64,000 nucleotides of DNA from Haemonchus contortus (taxonomy: Eukaryota > Nematoda > Chromadorea > Rhabditida > Trichostrongylidae), in contig LS997564.1 in the NCBI GenBank assembly GCA_000469685.2, positions 18,875,615-18,939,614 on the forward strand. The letters are read 5' to 3'. The position numbers and the translations under genes were made by a program. How positions within the stretch are numbered: position 1 is the stretch's first letter; each line of letters begins with the position of its first letter. The notes under the pieces are model-generated. The model saw only the letters and a list, made by a program, of their open reading frames with translations. It ran no database searches and was not told the DNA's origin. Shown here one piece after another: positions 13,051-26,500 of this stretch.

Positions 13051-13742
13051 CTTCTTAGCACCGTATCAACTTAAATATTTAAGTTGTATCATCGTAATGC
13101 AGTCCACACTCCAATAAATAGCAAAAATACAGTAAATAGGAAGAAGATCAAAATGGTTACAGGATCTTGACCAAGTTGCAACAAATGCAAAGCACGAGGA
13201 ATCCTTTATTTTGAAAGGAACTATCAATCGTTGAAGTCTTTTCAACTAAGAAGTCGTCCTATTGAGAGGATGTGATCGTTCTCGTTGACAAACTGCTGGG
13301 TTAACAGCGAGAAGAATATTCGTACTAATTGCACATTTTAATCGGATAAAGGAAGCACCAAACTCCGAATGTAGTAAAACGACCATGACCAGCACAGATT
13401 TCATATGCCCAGTCGAATTATCAAATAAAGAATTATACAAGGACTGACTGCGTCCCAATTGTCTTCGTCATCCATTTACATGATAGATAAAGACTTCACG
13501 GTTCTGTGACGAAAATCGACTGATCAACTACATTTGAAAGCAACATGTGGATGATACCTCAAGGCACATAAAACTTCTCCCTGTACACAGATCCTTTGGG
13601 AGAGCTCGTTAATACATAATACTTAACGGTTATAACAGTTTGTTCAAAACAACGAGTAGGTCGACCGATACGGTATTTGGAGAAAATGATGTGAGAAATC
13701 GCTTGAGCGGCCGAAAATACACCCATATGATGTTCTGTTATA
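13051..13742. other. Gap between pph-4.1 stop and glrx-5 start
   Basis: The gap contains the 3' UTR of the phosphatase gene and any leader of glrx-5. The only clear minus-strand AATAAA is near 13203-13208, about 540 bases after the phosphatase stop. I see no further gene here. Same-strand order with a 0.7-kb gap leaves an operon possible but unproven. Confidence 0.4.
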
Positions 13743-16700
13743 TCACAGAAAATAGTCCGGTTGAGGCTTCTTCGCTGGGGCACCGCGATTCTCCTAAACA
13801 TTGCAATCTATGACAGAATTAAAATTTAAATAAAAAATCAAATACAACGAAGGAAAGGGATCAGCATTCCTAAGATACTCGAATGAAGAAGAATGACCAT
13901 CAATGTAAACCATAGACAGACCGTTTTTCATGCGTGGCGAGTACACCCTCACCCACCGCACACGCTCGCCTGAGTAAACACAACGATAGATTTCGAGATG
14001 AAAATTACTAAATTCTATAAAAAACAACTCCTCAGGCGCTTCTACCCCTAACTCTCTTGAAAGATGATTGGAGCAGGATGCATTTCGCCGGGACCTATAT
14101 ATAACTTATACGTCAGGCCCTAATAAATCATTCTTAAGAGCAAGAGCCCTTTTGATAAACCTTAAGTTGTTACAGTGGCGATATCCACCTAAGCCTACCG
14201 AGCCTTCCCCATTCCTCCAAGGCCAGACTAGATCGTGGGTAATTCGGTACCAGACTACTGTGGGAGGACAAAAGACTGACCCGTACATGCGGCTGGCAAC
14301 CACAAGCCATTTAAGCACCGTATACGCATTCAATAAGCCGTCATTACGATTGTGAATGGAAGCCCAATGCGGTATAGGGGGAAGGGATCCCCAGACGGGA
14401 CTAATCAAGACCCAAAGATTTTATCATCTAAAATTGTAGGAAATGTAGTGACCGTTTCCTTCGAGGTCTCCATATCATTGTTCCTCAAGCCCGCTATCAG
14501 TGTTATTGCTTTTAACCACCTATCACTTTGAATTGACCAATGTCCGATATCAGTCGGATCCAATCCATCGACCAATGCAACTAGTTTTCTTCAGTAAGCC
14601 CCTGCTGCGAATTACTGATAAAAGTAAATCCCATTAGACAAGAATGCGAAAAAAAAGAGCAGCGTAGCACGGAAGTTAAATATGCTGAGCTAATAATGCC
14701 ATGATTCAAACAACACAATTACGAAGAAACAATTGACGCAGTAATGAGACACAACATATTTTCAGAGCTATTCATTACATTTCTAACCATGGAGTTGCCA
14801 TGGATGACAAGAGCCTTCCGAAGAACCTCCAGTCCCACAGCAGCAGACTCGCCAAAACCACTATATAACATTCGATCGCCTTTCATTTTGCGAGTCTGTT
14901 TTTCGGTTTTATAAAACAAAAATACAACCCACTTGAGGTGCTGCTTCAAATATCGTGAATTCCTTATTTAATTGTTCGTCGAGTTCAAGTATAGCAGCCA
15001 CATTTCCACACCTGAATCCGAATCATGATTACTGAAAAACATGAAAGACAGTAAAGATGAAAAGACTCAAATAATCATTTAAGACTTCAAATGCTTTAGA
15101 GGGAAAGACAGTACAGTTACAATCATTTTCAAGTTTGAGGAAAAAGGAAAAACGAGTCACTAGCATTTTTCAAATCATGCTGAATCTAAAGTCCACACTT
15201 TCTCCTCAAGCGCGAGAGTGAGTAATAAAACAATTTCTCGCTAGGCTTTCCGAAAATTTTGACAAAATCTTTGAAAAATTAAAAACAAATCTACTTAGCA
15301 AACAATGGTACGTTCAGAGTCAAACTAACCGATAACAGTAATTTGGAGCCGACCATACTGTCAAGACACTGTCGTTGAAATGCCATTTGTAGCCTTCCAT
15401 AACCAACTGATGTGCTCGGCATATGAGATCAACACCATTCGTATCGCAGAAAGTCTGATGAGTTACAACATTAAAATGGCGTATGGCCTCAGATATGGAG
15501 TTATAGCGCCGGAAAGATTTAATCCCATTGCATTACAACTCGGGTGCTCGAAAGTAGGCAACGGTGAAGAAAGAAAGGGCGAGTATGGTAAGAATAAGGA
15601 ATCGCATCGGGCAAAGTACTTATGAGCATGTGCTATCTACAAGAAATCAACAACTCGGTTCAGTTACGTCCTTATAAAAAGAAGTGAATCGAATCCGAGG
15701 TGTGCGATCTTAAAAAGTGTGGATAGATAGCTTACTATTAGAATTCGAAATATGGTCGGTATTTAGTCCGAGTCAAAAAAAGTCTGGTGAAGCAAGCTCG
15801 GTTAACAACCTTTGTAGAAACCGAATTCTAGAAATGAGTAGCACGTGATGATTTCGAGCGAGCAAAAGGATCATAGAAGTTCGAACTTCACATGATCGCA
15901 GGTCATTAATCAGAGTCAATGGCTTCTTGCCATTGAGGCATTAGCGTGGAATCGCCGAAGAAGCAAAATCATAAACAGTACCTTGACAACATCCGCACCG
16001 AAAAGGTAACCAGCTCCTCGTGGGCTCATTCCCCAACCAACGGATGAGTCTTCTGGATCGGACCATAAAAGGTCACACATTGGACCGTCGTGTGGTACCT
16101 GAAAAAATCGGTTGTATGGTTTACCTCCGGAAAAGCAATTGCGTTCAAATAGCATGAGTCAAAAAGATCGAATAAATAAAGATCTCGAAAAAGCGAAAAA
16201 AAAAACAAAAGTAAAGCTGTTAGACTTTTTATTGATGAATGTATCCAGTAAATAGTACTATATAGCATTACAATAACGCTAGCGCTCATAGACGATGTAG
16301 CATGGATGATTGAGCCAATAGGAATGATCATGCTGTTGCTGGGTATACATAGAAGGCTTGTTTAGGAACAAATCAACATTGGTCAAAAGTGCAATAGCAC
16401 ATCCCCAACGTCAACTTCATTGTATTCCTATCTGGCCAAGAACGAGCGGATATTGGAGCGCACCCTTACGCGGACTGAGCACCTAATCACCGGAAATTAG
16501 CGGTGTATTCTCTACTCACTGGCGTGCCCGTGGGGATAATAAAGTTGCCGATAGAGAAGAGGTCCCTAACAACAAAACACAACTTATCGCGTCACACCTC
16601 TATTCTCCACAGATCCACCTTTCTCGAAGTACTACCTCTTGTTCCAATCTCCAACGTCATCTACCCGGTCGAAATTTCCAATTAAAGAACCACATTAATA

Positions 16701-19451
16701 AACAGTCAAAAAGGTACTCGAGAAGTGCCTCGATACCTGACTCCAAGCTTTTGGAGCGAGGTGTATGTGCCCAGTCCTTGGCAGGAGACCGTCCATGTCA
16801 ATAGGGTGTACTCCAAATAATTCATGTCTACCTTTTAAAACATTTAAGATAATCGAGAAAATCGCCAGCATGTTAGAGAAATTTCGATTCAACGTAGTGA
16901 ACTGAACAGAATCAGAATTATGAAAACTGTTTGGAATTGATGGTGCCCAATTTAGAGCATCAGAGAATTGCTAAGTAGGCGGAACGTTAATTTGATCAGG
17001 TCTCCCTTTGGCGGGTGGCAGTAATATGCCGAGGGGTCTAGGACGCTTGAGCAAGTTTTTATTCCGTTTGCTTCATTTTGTTTTTTAATTACTTTTATCT
17101 CCATTCACTTTCGGAGCGAACCGAGACACATAGACAGAGGATTATGCTGAATCGCGACGGTCAAGGACGCATGCCTTGCAGTTTGACAACCTCCTCTTAT
17201 TACTCCCTGTATGGCGAAAAGCATCGGGTCAACAGACACAACTTCTTGATTAAGATTTGCAAATTGCACAGCTTTCCAGAGTGAAGAATAGCTCCTTGAG
17301 GAAAAGCAACAATATTACATGGCACCTTGGTTTATGGAACTGCTTTACCAGCATTGTAAAGCACAGCCTTCTCTCTCTCATGAACAGCCCTGCTTTCTCC
17401 TACTCGTCTAGAACTCTTTTCTCTTTTCTGTTATTTCCTTTTAGAATGTTAATCAATCCTTTTTCGAGTTTTGGGAGATATCCTACAGCATCTTTTCGGA
17501 AAAAAAGTGTTATGCTTGCTTCGAAACTTTAGGTTGCAGCTATAAGTTTCTCATGTCCGTCATCAAATGAAACCCCTCTACTATTTCCCCCTACAGCGAA
17601 ACCAGTCGCCAAACAGATAATTGCGTTCCGAGTTCGACCATTCAAATGAAAACAACCAAGAAACCTGTTACCTCTTGTTTTCGGTCTATCACACGTATCT
17701 GGTCCAGGGTTTGGATAGACGGTGACAGTCCTCCGTGCACACAGAATGCCTATGAAAAGTACGCAAATAACGGCAAATAATAATATATTTTTCAAAAGGC
17801 GTGTATTCTTAGGTACATATAAACTGATAGTAAAATACCTTTCCATCAATAACAGCTGAAAGGGAGAGGTAGTCAAAAACTTCTGTACAAGCTTTCCATA
17901 CGGCTGCACTGCCATACTTACGTAAGCATTCGTCATAAAAACCGTACACCTGGAAAATCCTTTAAAAAACGAAGTCCACCACTTGAATCACCTTTTCAAA
18001 CATAATGAAACACTTTCAAGTGATAGTCACAAGTTTTGGGAGGGAATTTGTGTGAAGCTGGTTTGAGAGAAACTGAAATGATTGTTAAATGAAATGGAGA
18101 AAGTGTGGCGCGACTCACAATCTTAAAATACACACAAAAAGATAAAAAGGCGCCTTCTAAAGCGAACACAAGAAAGCAAACAAGTGAATTCCATTAACAA
18201 AATGTGGGGAAGACCAGGATTGGCAGATTGTCCCTTCAAATAAAGCCCCTGGAAATTCCTTCAATTCAGTACTATGAACCAGTAAACGAGTCCAATGGGT
18301 TTCAGAAAGCAGTAAGGATTTTAGGCGAAAGGCCTGTACAGAACTTGAAAAAGGGAAAACGACAGTAGAAGAAATAAGCTCAAAGGGTTCTCCAACATTA
18401 AAGAATAAGATTAAAAAAGGAAGGGAAGGTGAAAACAATACGGTGACGTAATGCCGCTAGAATAGTACCTGCGTAATTTGTCGGCTTTCATGATTCCCTC
18501 TAATAAGCATCATCCGGTCCGGATAACGGACTTTCAGCGCGAGTAGCAAAAGAAATGTTTCTACTGAATAAAATCCACGGTCAACAAAATCACCAAGGAA
18601 AAGGTAATTTGTGTCTGGTATTTGGCCTCCAACCTGAAACGATTATAACTACAAACTGCAAGAAGCTGTAGAATCAACCAAAAAGTATAAACGACCTTGA
18701 ATAATTCCATGAGATCATAAAACTGGCCATGGATATCACCACATATCTAGACAAAAAAGTACTAGAACGGATGCATATTGAGTAGGAGTTGACAAACCAA
18801 CCGTGACCGGTGAGTCAATTACTTGCACGTTTCCTTCCTGGACCAAAATTTCTCGAGCTTTAGAACATAATGACTTAACGTCCTGTTCAGAGATCAATTC
18901 ACATTTCATCAAAGTTTCAATATGTCTGAAAAATAGCGAGTACTCCATTTTACCTCCATTATAGACTCATTGAGGTGCCATTATATACCAATTTTGGCAG
19001 AAATTGGGTCCTGTTCCGTTCATCTACGGGACAGTTGTATAATCAAGTCGAAGTAGATTCTAGTGCCGCTTTTAAAAAATTATCATATTTTTCATTTCAT
19101 ATGGCTACAAAAATTATTGAAGTTGCTCTAAAGCTAAACTACTACATTACGAAGAGACTGCTACTTCAACGACCAAAAATGGTGCGTATGGAGTACCACC
19201 ACAGGCGTGCATTTTCAGATTCCGCTTACTACCATTTTTGGCAATATGTTTAATATCATCGAAATTTATAAGTAAAAGCCAGATTCGCTGATGGCCTACT
19301 CCCAAGACTAAGAAGTAAGCAAGTAAACGATATCAATTAGAACATACTTGTCCAAATCATCGACTGACATCTCTATAGGGCCTGCACCTGCAGTGACCGG
19401 AGAGTCGGGTCGGACCTCAGACGAGGCCAAATCGGCGATCGAAGTGGCCAT
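13743..19451 (-). CDS. pph-4.1: Serine/threonine protein phosphatase 4 catalytic subunit
   Basis: Ten exons encode about 334 residues. Exon 1 is 19348-19451, exon 2 is 18802-18925 and the last exon is 13743-13793. PPP-family metal and phosphate ligands are all present: [43 protein letters not shown] and the later [17 protein letters not shown]. The N-terminal extension of about 26 residues before the usual PP4 start resembles that of nematode PPH-4.1, and the C-terminus ends PDYFL, the tail that is carboxymethylated in PP4/PP2A enzymes. PP4 acts in centrosome maturation, meiotic pairing and DNA-damage responses (known for the family). The final short exon is separated from the rest by an intron of about 1.1 kb that holds an old SINE. 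No key residue is missing. Confidence 0.96.
14165..14410 (+). mobile_element. Diverged SINE copy 3
   Basis: Body blocks match the other copies: 'accgagccttcc', 'ggacaaaagactgac', 'cggctggcaaccacaag' and the end 'cagacgggactaatcaa'. The tRNA-like head is barely recognisable. It lies in the last intron of pph-4.1, antisense to the gene. Confidence 0.75.
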
Positions 19452-20502
19452 TACCATTTAGACTTTTTTGAACTAAAAATAGTCTATTATTTTTATTTCC
19501 TTTGAAATAAAGTATATGATATGTTTGTCTTACTAGTGCACTGGGCTGCAAAGGAAAAAACGAGTGGGGAAGCAGTACGACCTATTACATTAGCACAACG
19601 ACAGCAATGGACCAGAAAAAGAATCGTCGAGAAAATACATGGACATTAAATAAAGAACTTCTTCTTTAACTGTGGATGCATTTTCGAATGGGCAGTGAGT
19701 CAATTTCATTAAATAAATAGCGTTAGTCAAATGTTAAAATACCTCGGAAAAAGAAAGATTTCTAGTTCCTTTTTGTTCACTTTAACATTTCTAGTTTTCT
19801 AGACCGCATGGAACCTTCCCCATAATTCAGGTCTACATCTGTGCAAACAAATTCGAAGTCATCTCATATCGTCAGAACCAAAAGAGCTCTGCGGTCCGGT
19901 TCGACGCCCATCACTATCTCGTGGGGGCGAAACAAAAGTGCACTTAAGTTCAAATGAAAAGGTGAAATAAGGTCGTAAATATGATTAATATATTCCAACC
20001 AATACACCGCATCATTTTACGAGCGAATACTGCACACACAAAAAAGGAATCAGACCAAAAATGGAGCTCGACGAATTAACGCCTGATAGGTGTTGACTAA
20101 TTATTTGAATTGGGCCAATTAGTGACTATGGAGCACGTCTTCGACGCTGAATAATAGCCAATTCATCGAAATTCCTTCTCTAGCTCTTTTCCCTGTTGCT
20201 ACTCCATTGTTTCTGTATCTCTTTATCTCGGACCATCATCTCTTGAATTTGTTGTGGTTGAGTGGGTGGTCGCCGATCAACGACCGGTAGACGGTCGGCG
20301 TCGGCAGCGGGGCGGCTTGATTATCGACGCGGCGCGGTCGGGCGGAGACGGGGCGGGCCGATGCCCACGGCGCGGTGCTGGCAGATATGGGCCTCGGGCC
20401 TTCACTGCTGCCCACGTTGCGCATGGCATGATGACGTGATGACGTCGTTGAAGCTTGTCATCTGCAGTATCGAAGCACTCATCAACTCCACGCAGCAGAA
20501 TC
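19452..20502. promoter_or_regulatory. Shared divergent promoter region with a GC-rich segment
   Basis: About 1.05 kb separates the start codons of pph-4.1 (minus) and the PITPNM gene (plus). A strikingly GC- and CpG-rich stretch at about 20262-20440 stands out from the AT-rich surroundings. Two CRE-like motifs, TGACGT at 20432 and TGACGTCG at 20440, follow it about 60 bases before the plus-strand ATG. Long frames run through the GC-rich part on both strands, but they show no protein similarity and are probably a by-product of composition. Assignment as promoter is inferred from position. Confidence 0.45.
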
Positions 20503-23500
20503 ATGCTCATCAAGGAGTACCGTATACTCCTACCGATGACCGTGGAGGAATACCGCATTGCACAGTTATACATGATTCAGGCAAGTGGGCTTTCGTCGTT
20601 TATATCGAGATTGGATTGGCATTAGCCAATTAGGCACGCATCTGCGCACGATATACTCATGCGCTTCAGTTGCCTAATTGCACCTTGAAGTTCTTATGCT
20701 TGCTGAATACGGTAGTATCTGTTGAAGAGCAATTCAGGCAATGTCTGTCTCATTAGCCTTTTCATTTCCGATTAACATCCTATTCGACATTATGCAAAGA
20801 ATTACTGCCTACCTTTTCAAATTAAAGGTAGTTGAATACGAGTAATTCAGTGTAGACCTTTGATTGTTCTTTTCCCTTTATAACGATTACAATGGCCAGA
20901 ATTTGCCGTAATTTATGAATGCCGATGAAGAGATTTGTTTTCGGCGTAATGATTGTCTCGAGAAGTCGATGATTATTCGTAGAAATGCAGGTTCTTCGGC
21001 CTCTAAGGGCAACTTGATTGCCCTGATGCCTCGTTTAATGCCATATGTACTTTTCGTTCAGTTCTTTCCTCTTAAGCCTCAGGCCTAATATACAACGCTA
21101 TAGCATTTTGTTCATATTTCATGGATGACTGTCTCGGTACAGTAGGGGGTAACAATTCAAGAGTGATCTGCGGATTAATCTCGGTTCTGTTCATGGGGCG
21201 GACTTTAATTTTGCATATTGATGGATAGCCCTACCATGATCGCAGAGTTACTGAGCATTTTAACCTGCGGAGAACTTTAGATTCCAAGTTTGGCCAGCCG
21301 GTTAGCCCTAAAGACGGTCTAAGCTTCTGGGTATTTCAGGAACTCAAAACCTTTTTTTGATTTGGAACGGCCAAAATGCATCCTCATCATATTTATTAGC
21401 AGTTATTGATATTAAGCTTTCGGAAAGGGTTGAAACATTGCAAAGGAAGCATATCTACTTCGATTTTATATGATATAAGTATATGGTTACAAAGTCATCA
21501 GTGAAGTCTTAGATTTACTAAGTAAACATGTTTTCAATGATTGAAATTCAAGATAACATGTGCCATCTGACAAAGCGACGCTGTAAAAAATGATACTTTC
21601 TGGAATCATCACTTTCTAAGCTTTCCATGTTCGGAAGGTCTAGTTAAGAACGATTTTTTTATCGATTTTAAAAAATATTCGCAAGTTTTTCACAATTTAT
21701 TTACTTGTTCTTTTCAAAATTTATTTACCTATTTTTATTGCTGCTTGTTTGTTCTCCTTCTGTTTGCCAAAATATTCCACCAGATAGGTGGTAGGACATT
21801 ACTACATGCAGCATGTTGTTGTCTAGCGCTATACTAAGCTATACGTCTTATTCACACACACACGCACACGGGAAGGGATTTTATCACTCGGGCAATCGCC
21901 GTCGTTTTCTTTGCTTTCACTTTGTTTTCCGTGAAAGTGAGCAGCCAAGTGTCTGCCGATTGCTTCCTTGCAACGATATCAGCAAACATACACCCACACC
22001 ACCACCCTACGCTGCCTATTTGACAGTATCGTGGGAAGAAATTATGCAAACATATTCCCATAGTCAGTCATTACAAAAGCATTCGTATCATCCATTCGAA
22101 ATTCGTTGTTGGCAGTAAATATTTCGCAAGATTATCATGGGATTCATGATTTTCTACGAAATATTCTGTAGAGGAGAAAGTGTTTTTGTTGATTTAATTG
22201 AAACTCGGCGGCTGCATACCTTTCGCAGAAGCACGGAAACTAATATACGCATATGTCATGCAACACTCGACGATGCACTAGCAATTATCTATGAATGAAT
22301 TATTCATGGCAATCCGGGACTGTTCAGACCGCGACATTACCAGTACTGGGAATCGATCGAACATCATTATATAGATAAAAAAGACTGATTATAAGTATTC
22401 CAGGGAAGGAACCAGTAATTTTCTGTAAGAATTCATATTTTCTCAATTTTCTCTAAGGCTCCCGTGGTCGTCTAACGCAATTCATCATTACCAGTCTTGT
22501 AAGGAATACTGGGTATGCAGTGACGAAAATGCTCGGATAAGAGCGGTAAGGATTTCCCTGCTGATTCCGAAAAAAGTTTCTGACGGAATTTCTGATTTTT
22601 ATAAGAAGTCCCGTCAGGAACCCTCCCTTTATGCCAGGGTAAGCTGCCCCATTCTCCCACTCTTTGCTTTTATGCTTCATATATGTAGGTATACCACAAA
22701 ATTGTTTTTTTCTCGCAAATAAACTATTCTATGTTTCCGTGACAACTTTTAATGACTTTATGAGATTTCCCTCCCGCTTTACTTTCCTTCTCTCAATTTT
22801 CAGCTGGTTTGTCCTATTGCCTCTTTCAGGGGGAAGTACTCCTCTTTTGACAGGAGACCTATTTATCTGTGAGAAGATGGAAATGTTCATCGATTAATGC
22901 CTTTCTGCTTATCAAGCTTTCTTGAATATTTTTATTTTTCTCTCGTCTCGTTTGTTCTCTTTTGTTTCTTCTTTTCCCCCCGCTTACATTGTGTCACATT
23001 GGCGAACAAACAGAAGTTTTTAATTTTTCTAGTTTGCCAAAGCGAAAATACCGAAAGTAGGCAGTAATTACGATTTATCGACACTGGATATTCGCTATAA
23101 GAGGCTTTCCGGCCACCCAGTAAAGTGGCGTAAATTTTGTTGATGGCAGTGAATAAGGCATCAATTACATTTGCGTCTGAATCACTACGGTATTGAAAAT
23201 GGGAGGCAACTATGGGAATTTCCCTTGCAGTGGGTGTGGTTGGCCTATAGAGGGGTGTAATGGTGTTTCCCTTACGCCTCAGTGGGCAGTAGTCGAAGGA
23301 CAGCGATTTTTCGGCATGTGACCTTCTAAAGAGCATTCATTCATACTTTCAAAAAGAGATTGTGTAAAATCGATGACTTTGTTTTCCGTTCGGCCGATGT
23401 CACTCAAGTCGTCGCTCAAGTGCAACTGAACTACTTCAAAGGATTTTTTATCACAGCATAATGACATCCGGTCGGGTAGTAGCCCATTATGAAGGGGAAT

Positions 23501-26500
23501 GTACCATTTAGCTCACCTTGACATCGTAATGTAAGAGAATCCATTGAAAACTAATTTCATTCTTAGTCTATCCGCAAAAAAACCACTTAGCCACTTATCT
23601 GAGTTCGATCAATAACTGCAAGCCTATTTAAGCGATTAATTTGATTACTCTGAATTGCGGATAAGTCATTTTCATGTTTTCGGTATTTCGGTATCGGTAT
23701 CGGTAGTGTTACCAGCCAATTCAAAAAATGATTTTAGAAGTTATAAATTTATATTTCGATAAAATTCCAATTCACCTGCTCCACAGGATTTCCCTTGTCT
23801 ATGAACGCGAAACATAGGAAAAAGAAAGTTCGCAAATAGAAAGCTACAGGATATGAAAGTAAATTCAGTGTTTTTCCTGTAAGTTAAAGTATTGGTTCAA
23901 ACACAAAAGTCCAGAGTTCATTTTCATCGCTCAGCTGCGAAAGTTGGGATGTTTGGCGAACAAGATGGGTTACTGTAGAACAGAGGACATTTGAGGTTGT
24001 TAACAGTAATTAGAAGCTCCTTAGTACAATTTAGAAAATGGAATCACTGTTTGTACTTGTCATTGTCTTTATTTTGGAACATCCTTAAATGGGACCTTTG
24101 CTTTGCTCTTGAGAAGAACCTTCAGTTTTTTGCTGCTCATCACAGCCGTCTCTCCCATATGATCTTGGTTTGAATCCGCATCGGGCTGTTGGCATTTTGC
24201 CAAGTGTTGCTTAATCACGAGGACGTAATTTTAAAAACTTGCGAAGAAAATTAAGGAGACGTTTTGATTCACGAAATTTCATGAATCGAAAAATCAGGCA
24301 CATCAATCACCTGAGTATCCATCTACCTGTTCCAGAACTAATGAGAAATCTGGTTTCAATAGAACTTTGACCTTAACCACTGTTTCATACATTTGAGGAT
24401 TTCCAATCACTAGAAGCAAGGCAACAATCCAGAGGCTGGCACACCAAGTAGACCCCCCCCCCCACCCTTCCCCCTATTTTGACTACACTTTTTCGACCTT
24501 TCCTTTTTTCCTCTTTTTTGGAAAACAGATCATTTTTTATTTAATTATAGTTAATGTACATAAGTATGCGCTCAAGCCGAAAACAGGAGAAGAATGGACT
24601 GGCTTTTTAACGCAAACAAGCATATTCGTTTTAAGGAAAATGAAATTGAATCGCTTGACAGCCAATATTTTCCGTTAAAAAGTTGATGGCTAAATTGAGC
24701 AGATAACAGCTCGTCCTTCTTCTCATTTTATGGGAAAGAACACAATGGGAGATGAGCTGTAACATGTACATGTGTTTTCCCAATTTTCGATCGTTAATCA
24801 AAGGATCTGAAACCTGATACAAGTCTGAACCCTATCCCTTTGTGTCTTCGAGGATACTACAATTGATGTCTGATTTCTTACGAGTCTCTCTTCGTCTCAC
24901 TAACATTTTGTGACGTAGTTCAGAGCGAAGCTGTCTCATGGAAAAAGTGCTCAAGGTCGTTAAAAATAGTTTAAAAGGGCGTGAACAGACAACAGAACTA
25001 CGCTACGAGCGCCGCCGCAACTATTTGAAATCGACGTGGAAAAACACCACTACTACGTATTGATGACTTCATACGATGGGAAATTGAATTCGATAGTAAA
25101 AAGTTCTGAAAGCGAATTCGAATCGCAAAAGTCGAGTTTCGTTTGTTTTTTCTTTGGAAGTATTCTGATTCCTGAACTTGTTGGCGTTTTCAGAAATCGA
25201 AAATTAAACAGCTGAGTTGGCGTTTTCAGAAATCGAAAATTAAACAGCTGACCTTTGATCCCAGCTGAAGCGAGCAGATTAAAATGCCCACCGCGGGAAT
25301 GGGATGCAGAGTAATATATTTCAAAAATGGGAGTTCAACGCTCAAGGTCATCTGTTAGAGGGAAACTATGGAAACCAGGCATCGCATTTTTCCCCAAAAT
25401 TTTATGGAAGGTTTTCAAGAATCACTGCAAATTATCAAACCTCAACAGTAGAGATTAAATGGGATGGGCGGCGAAAGTGATTTCCAAAACGTAAAACGTA
25501 AATTTTCCTATCCTTGTTACTTATGATTGAGGGATTTAGTAAAGTAAAATGGTGATAATTAAGACTACGATTTTGTAATTAATGAATCTCGACCAGCATT
25601 TCATGAAGACTTTCAATATTTCTTTTTTTATCACTTTGTTGTTCTTCTCTTCGATTCAATTCGGTGCTGGTTCGATTACTTTGAAGGCCGGTGGACGACT
25701 TAGACGTCTCATTTGTGTCGCTCAATCTAGTTGGCTCAGATTTTTCTATTTAACCCTTGGCCGATTCTTGCGGGTTGACCGTAGTCAACAGTTACTGAAG
25801 ACACCTTCCTCAATAGCCACGGAAAGGTAAAGGGGGAACTCGTTTTTTCCTGAGTTCCCCTATCGAAGGATTGCTCCGCTGTCATCGTTAATATTCTTGG
25901 GTTTCCTGTCAGGCAATTCAATCACAGTAAATGTGGGCATAAATCAAGAAGTGCTCTATGGAAGTGCATACGATTATGGCTATGCTTCGCTCTCCGTGGG
26001 GGCAACTAAAATAATGGTCTGGGAATGGAAAGATTCACCCTCAGCGAATCCTGCTGTTGTGCTCGGTTCAGCGAAGGAAATGTGAGACTGAGAGATCGGT
26101 GTCATACGACTGATGCCTTCCCTTGCCTTTAGTACTGCTCAACACCATCCTCTCCCATATTGCAGCTGACTTCAACTGCTTTAAAAGGGAATGATGTACT
26201 TGTAATTTGCCGAAATTGCATTCCAAGTTAGTCTCCTATGGTTGGGCGACTGCCAAAACAAATATTTGTGCTGAATAAACAAACACTGGAAAAGTTTGAT
26301 TTTATGGGATGATCACACTAGTTTTTATAAGCACTCTCATCACAATCGGTCCCATAAGCCGTTGAATTGGCTTTGTACCAACTCCTGGGCAAATGCTGGA
26401 TAAACACGGAGCTCGAGCAGCAAGAGCAATTTGAATGTGGCTCAGACCAGTACAGGTAGCTCTCCCGGGAAGTAAGATTGGTTCAAATGTGAGCAGTAAG

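Noticed and set aside
13246..13801. Separate minus-strand gene suggested by two frames
   Set aside because: The only real coding part is the 51-bp last exon of pph-4.1 (13743-13793), read in a different frame. The rest is its 3' UTR.
20254..20640. Long overlapping frames on both strands in the GC-rich block
   Set aside because: They are low-complexity, R/G/P-rich and present on both strands at once, as expected from high GC. The real pitp-1 exon 1 starts at 20503 in another frame.
24452..24476. Poly-C tract as a regulatory element
   Set aside because: Similar homopolymer C/G runs occur at 12668 and inside SINE copy 6. They look like simple-sequence slippage.
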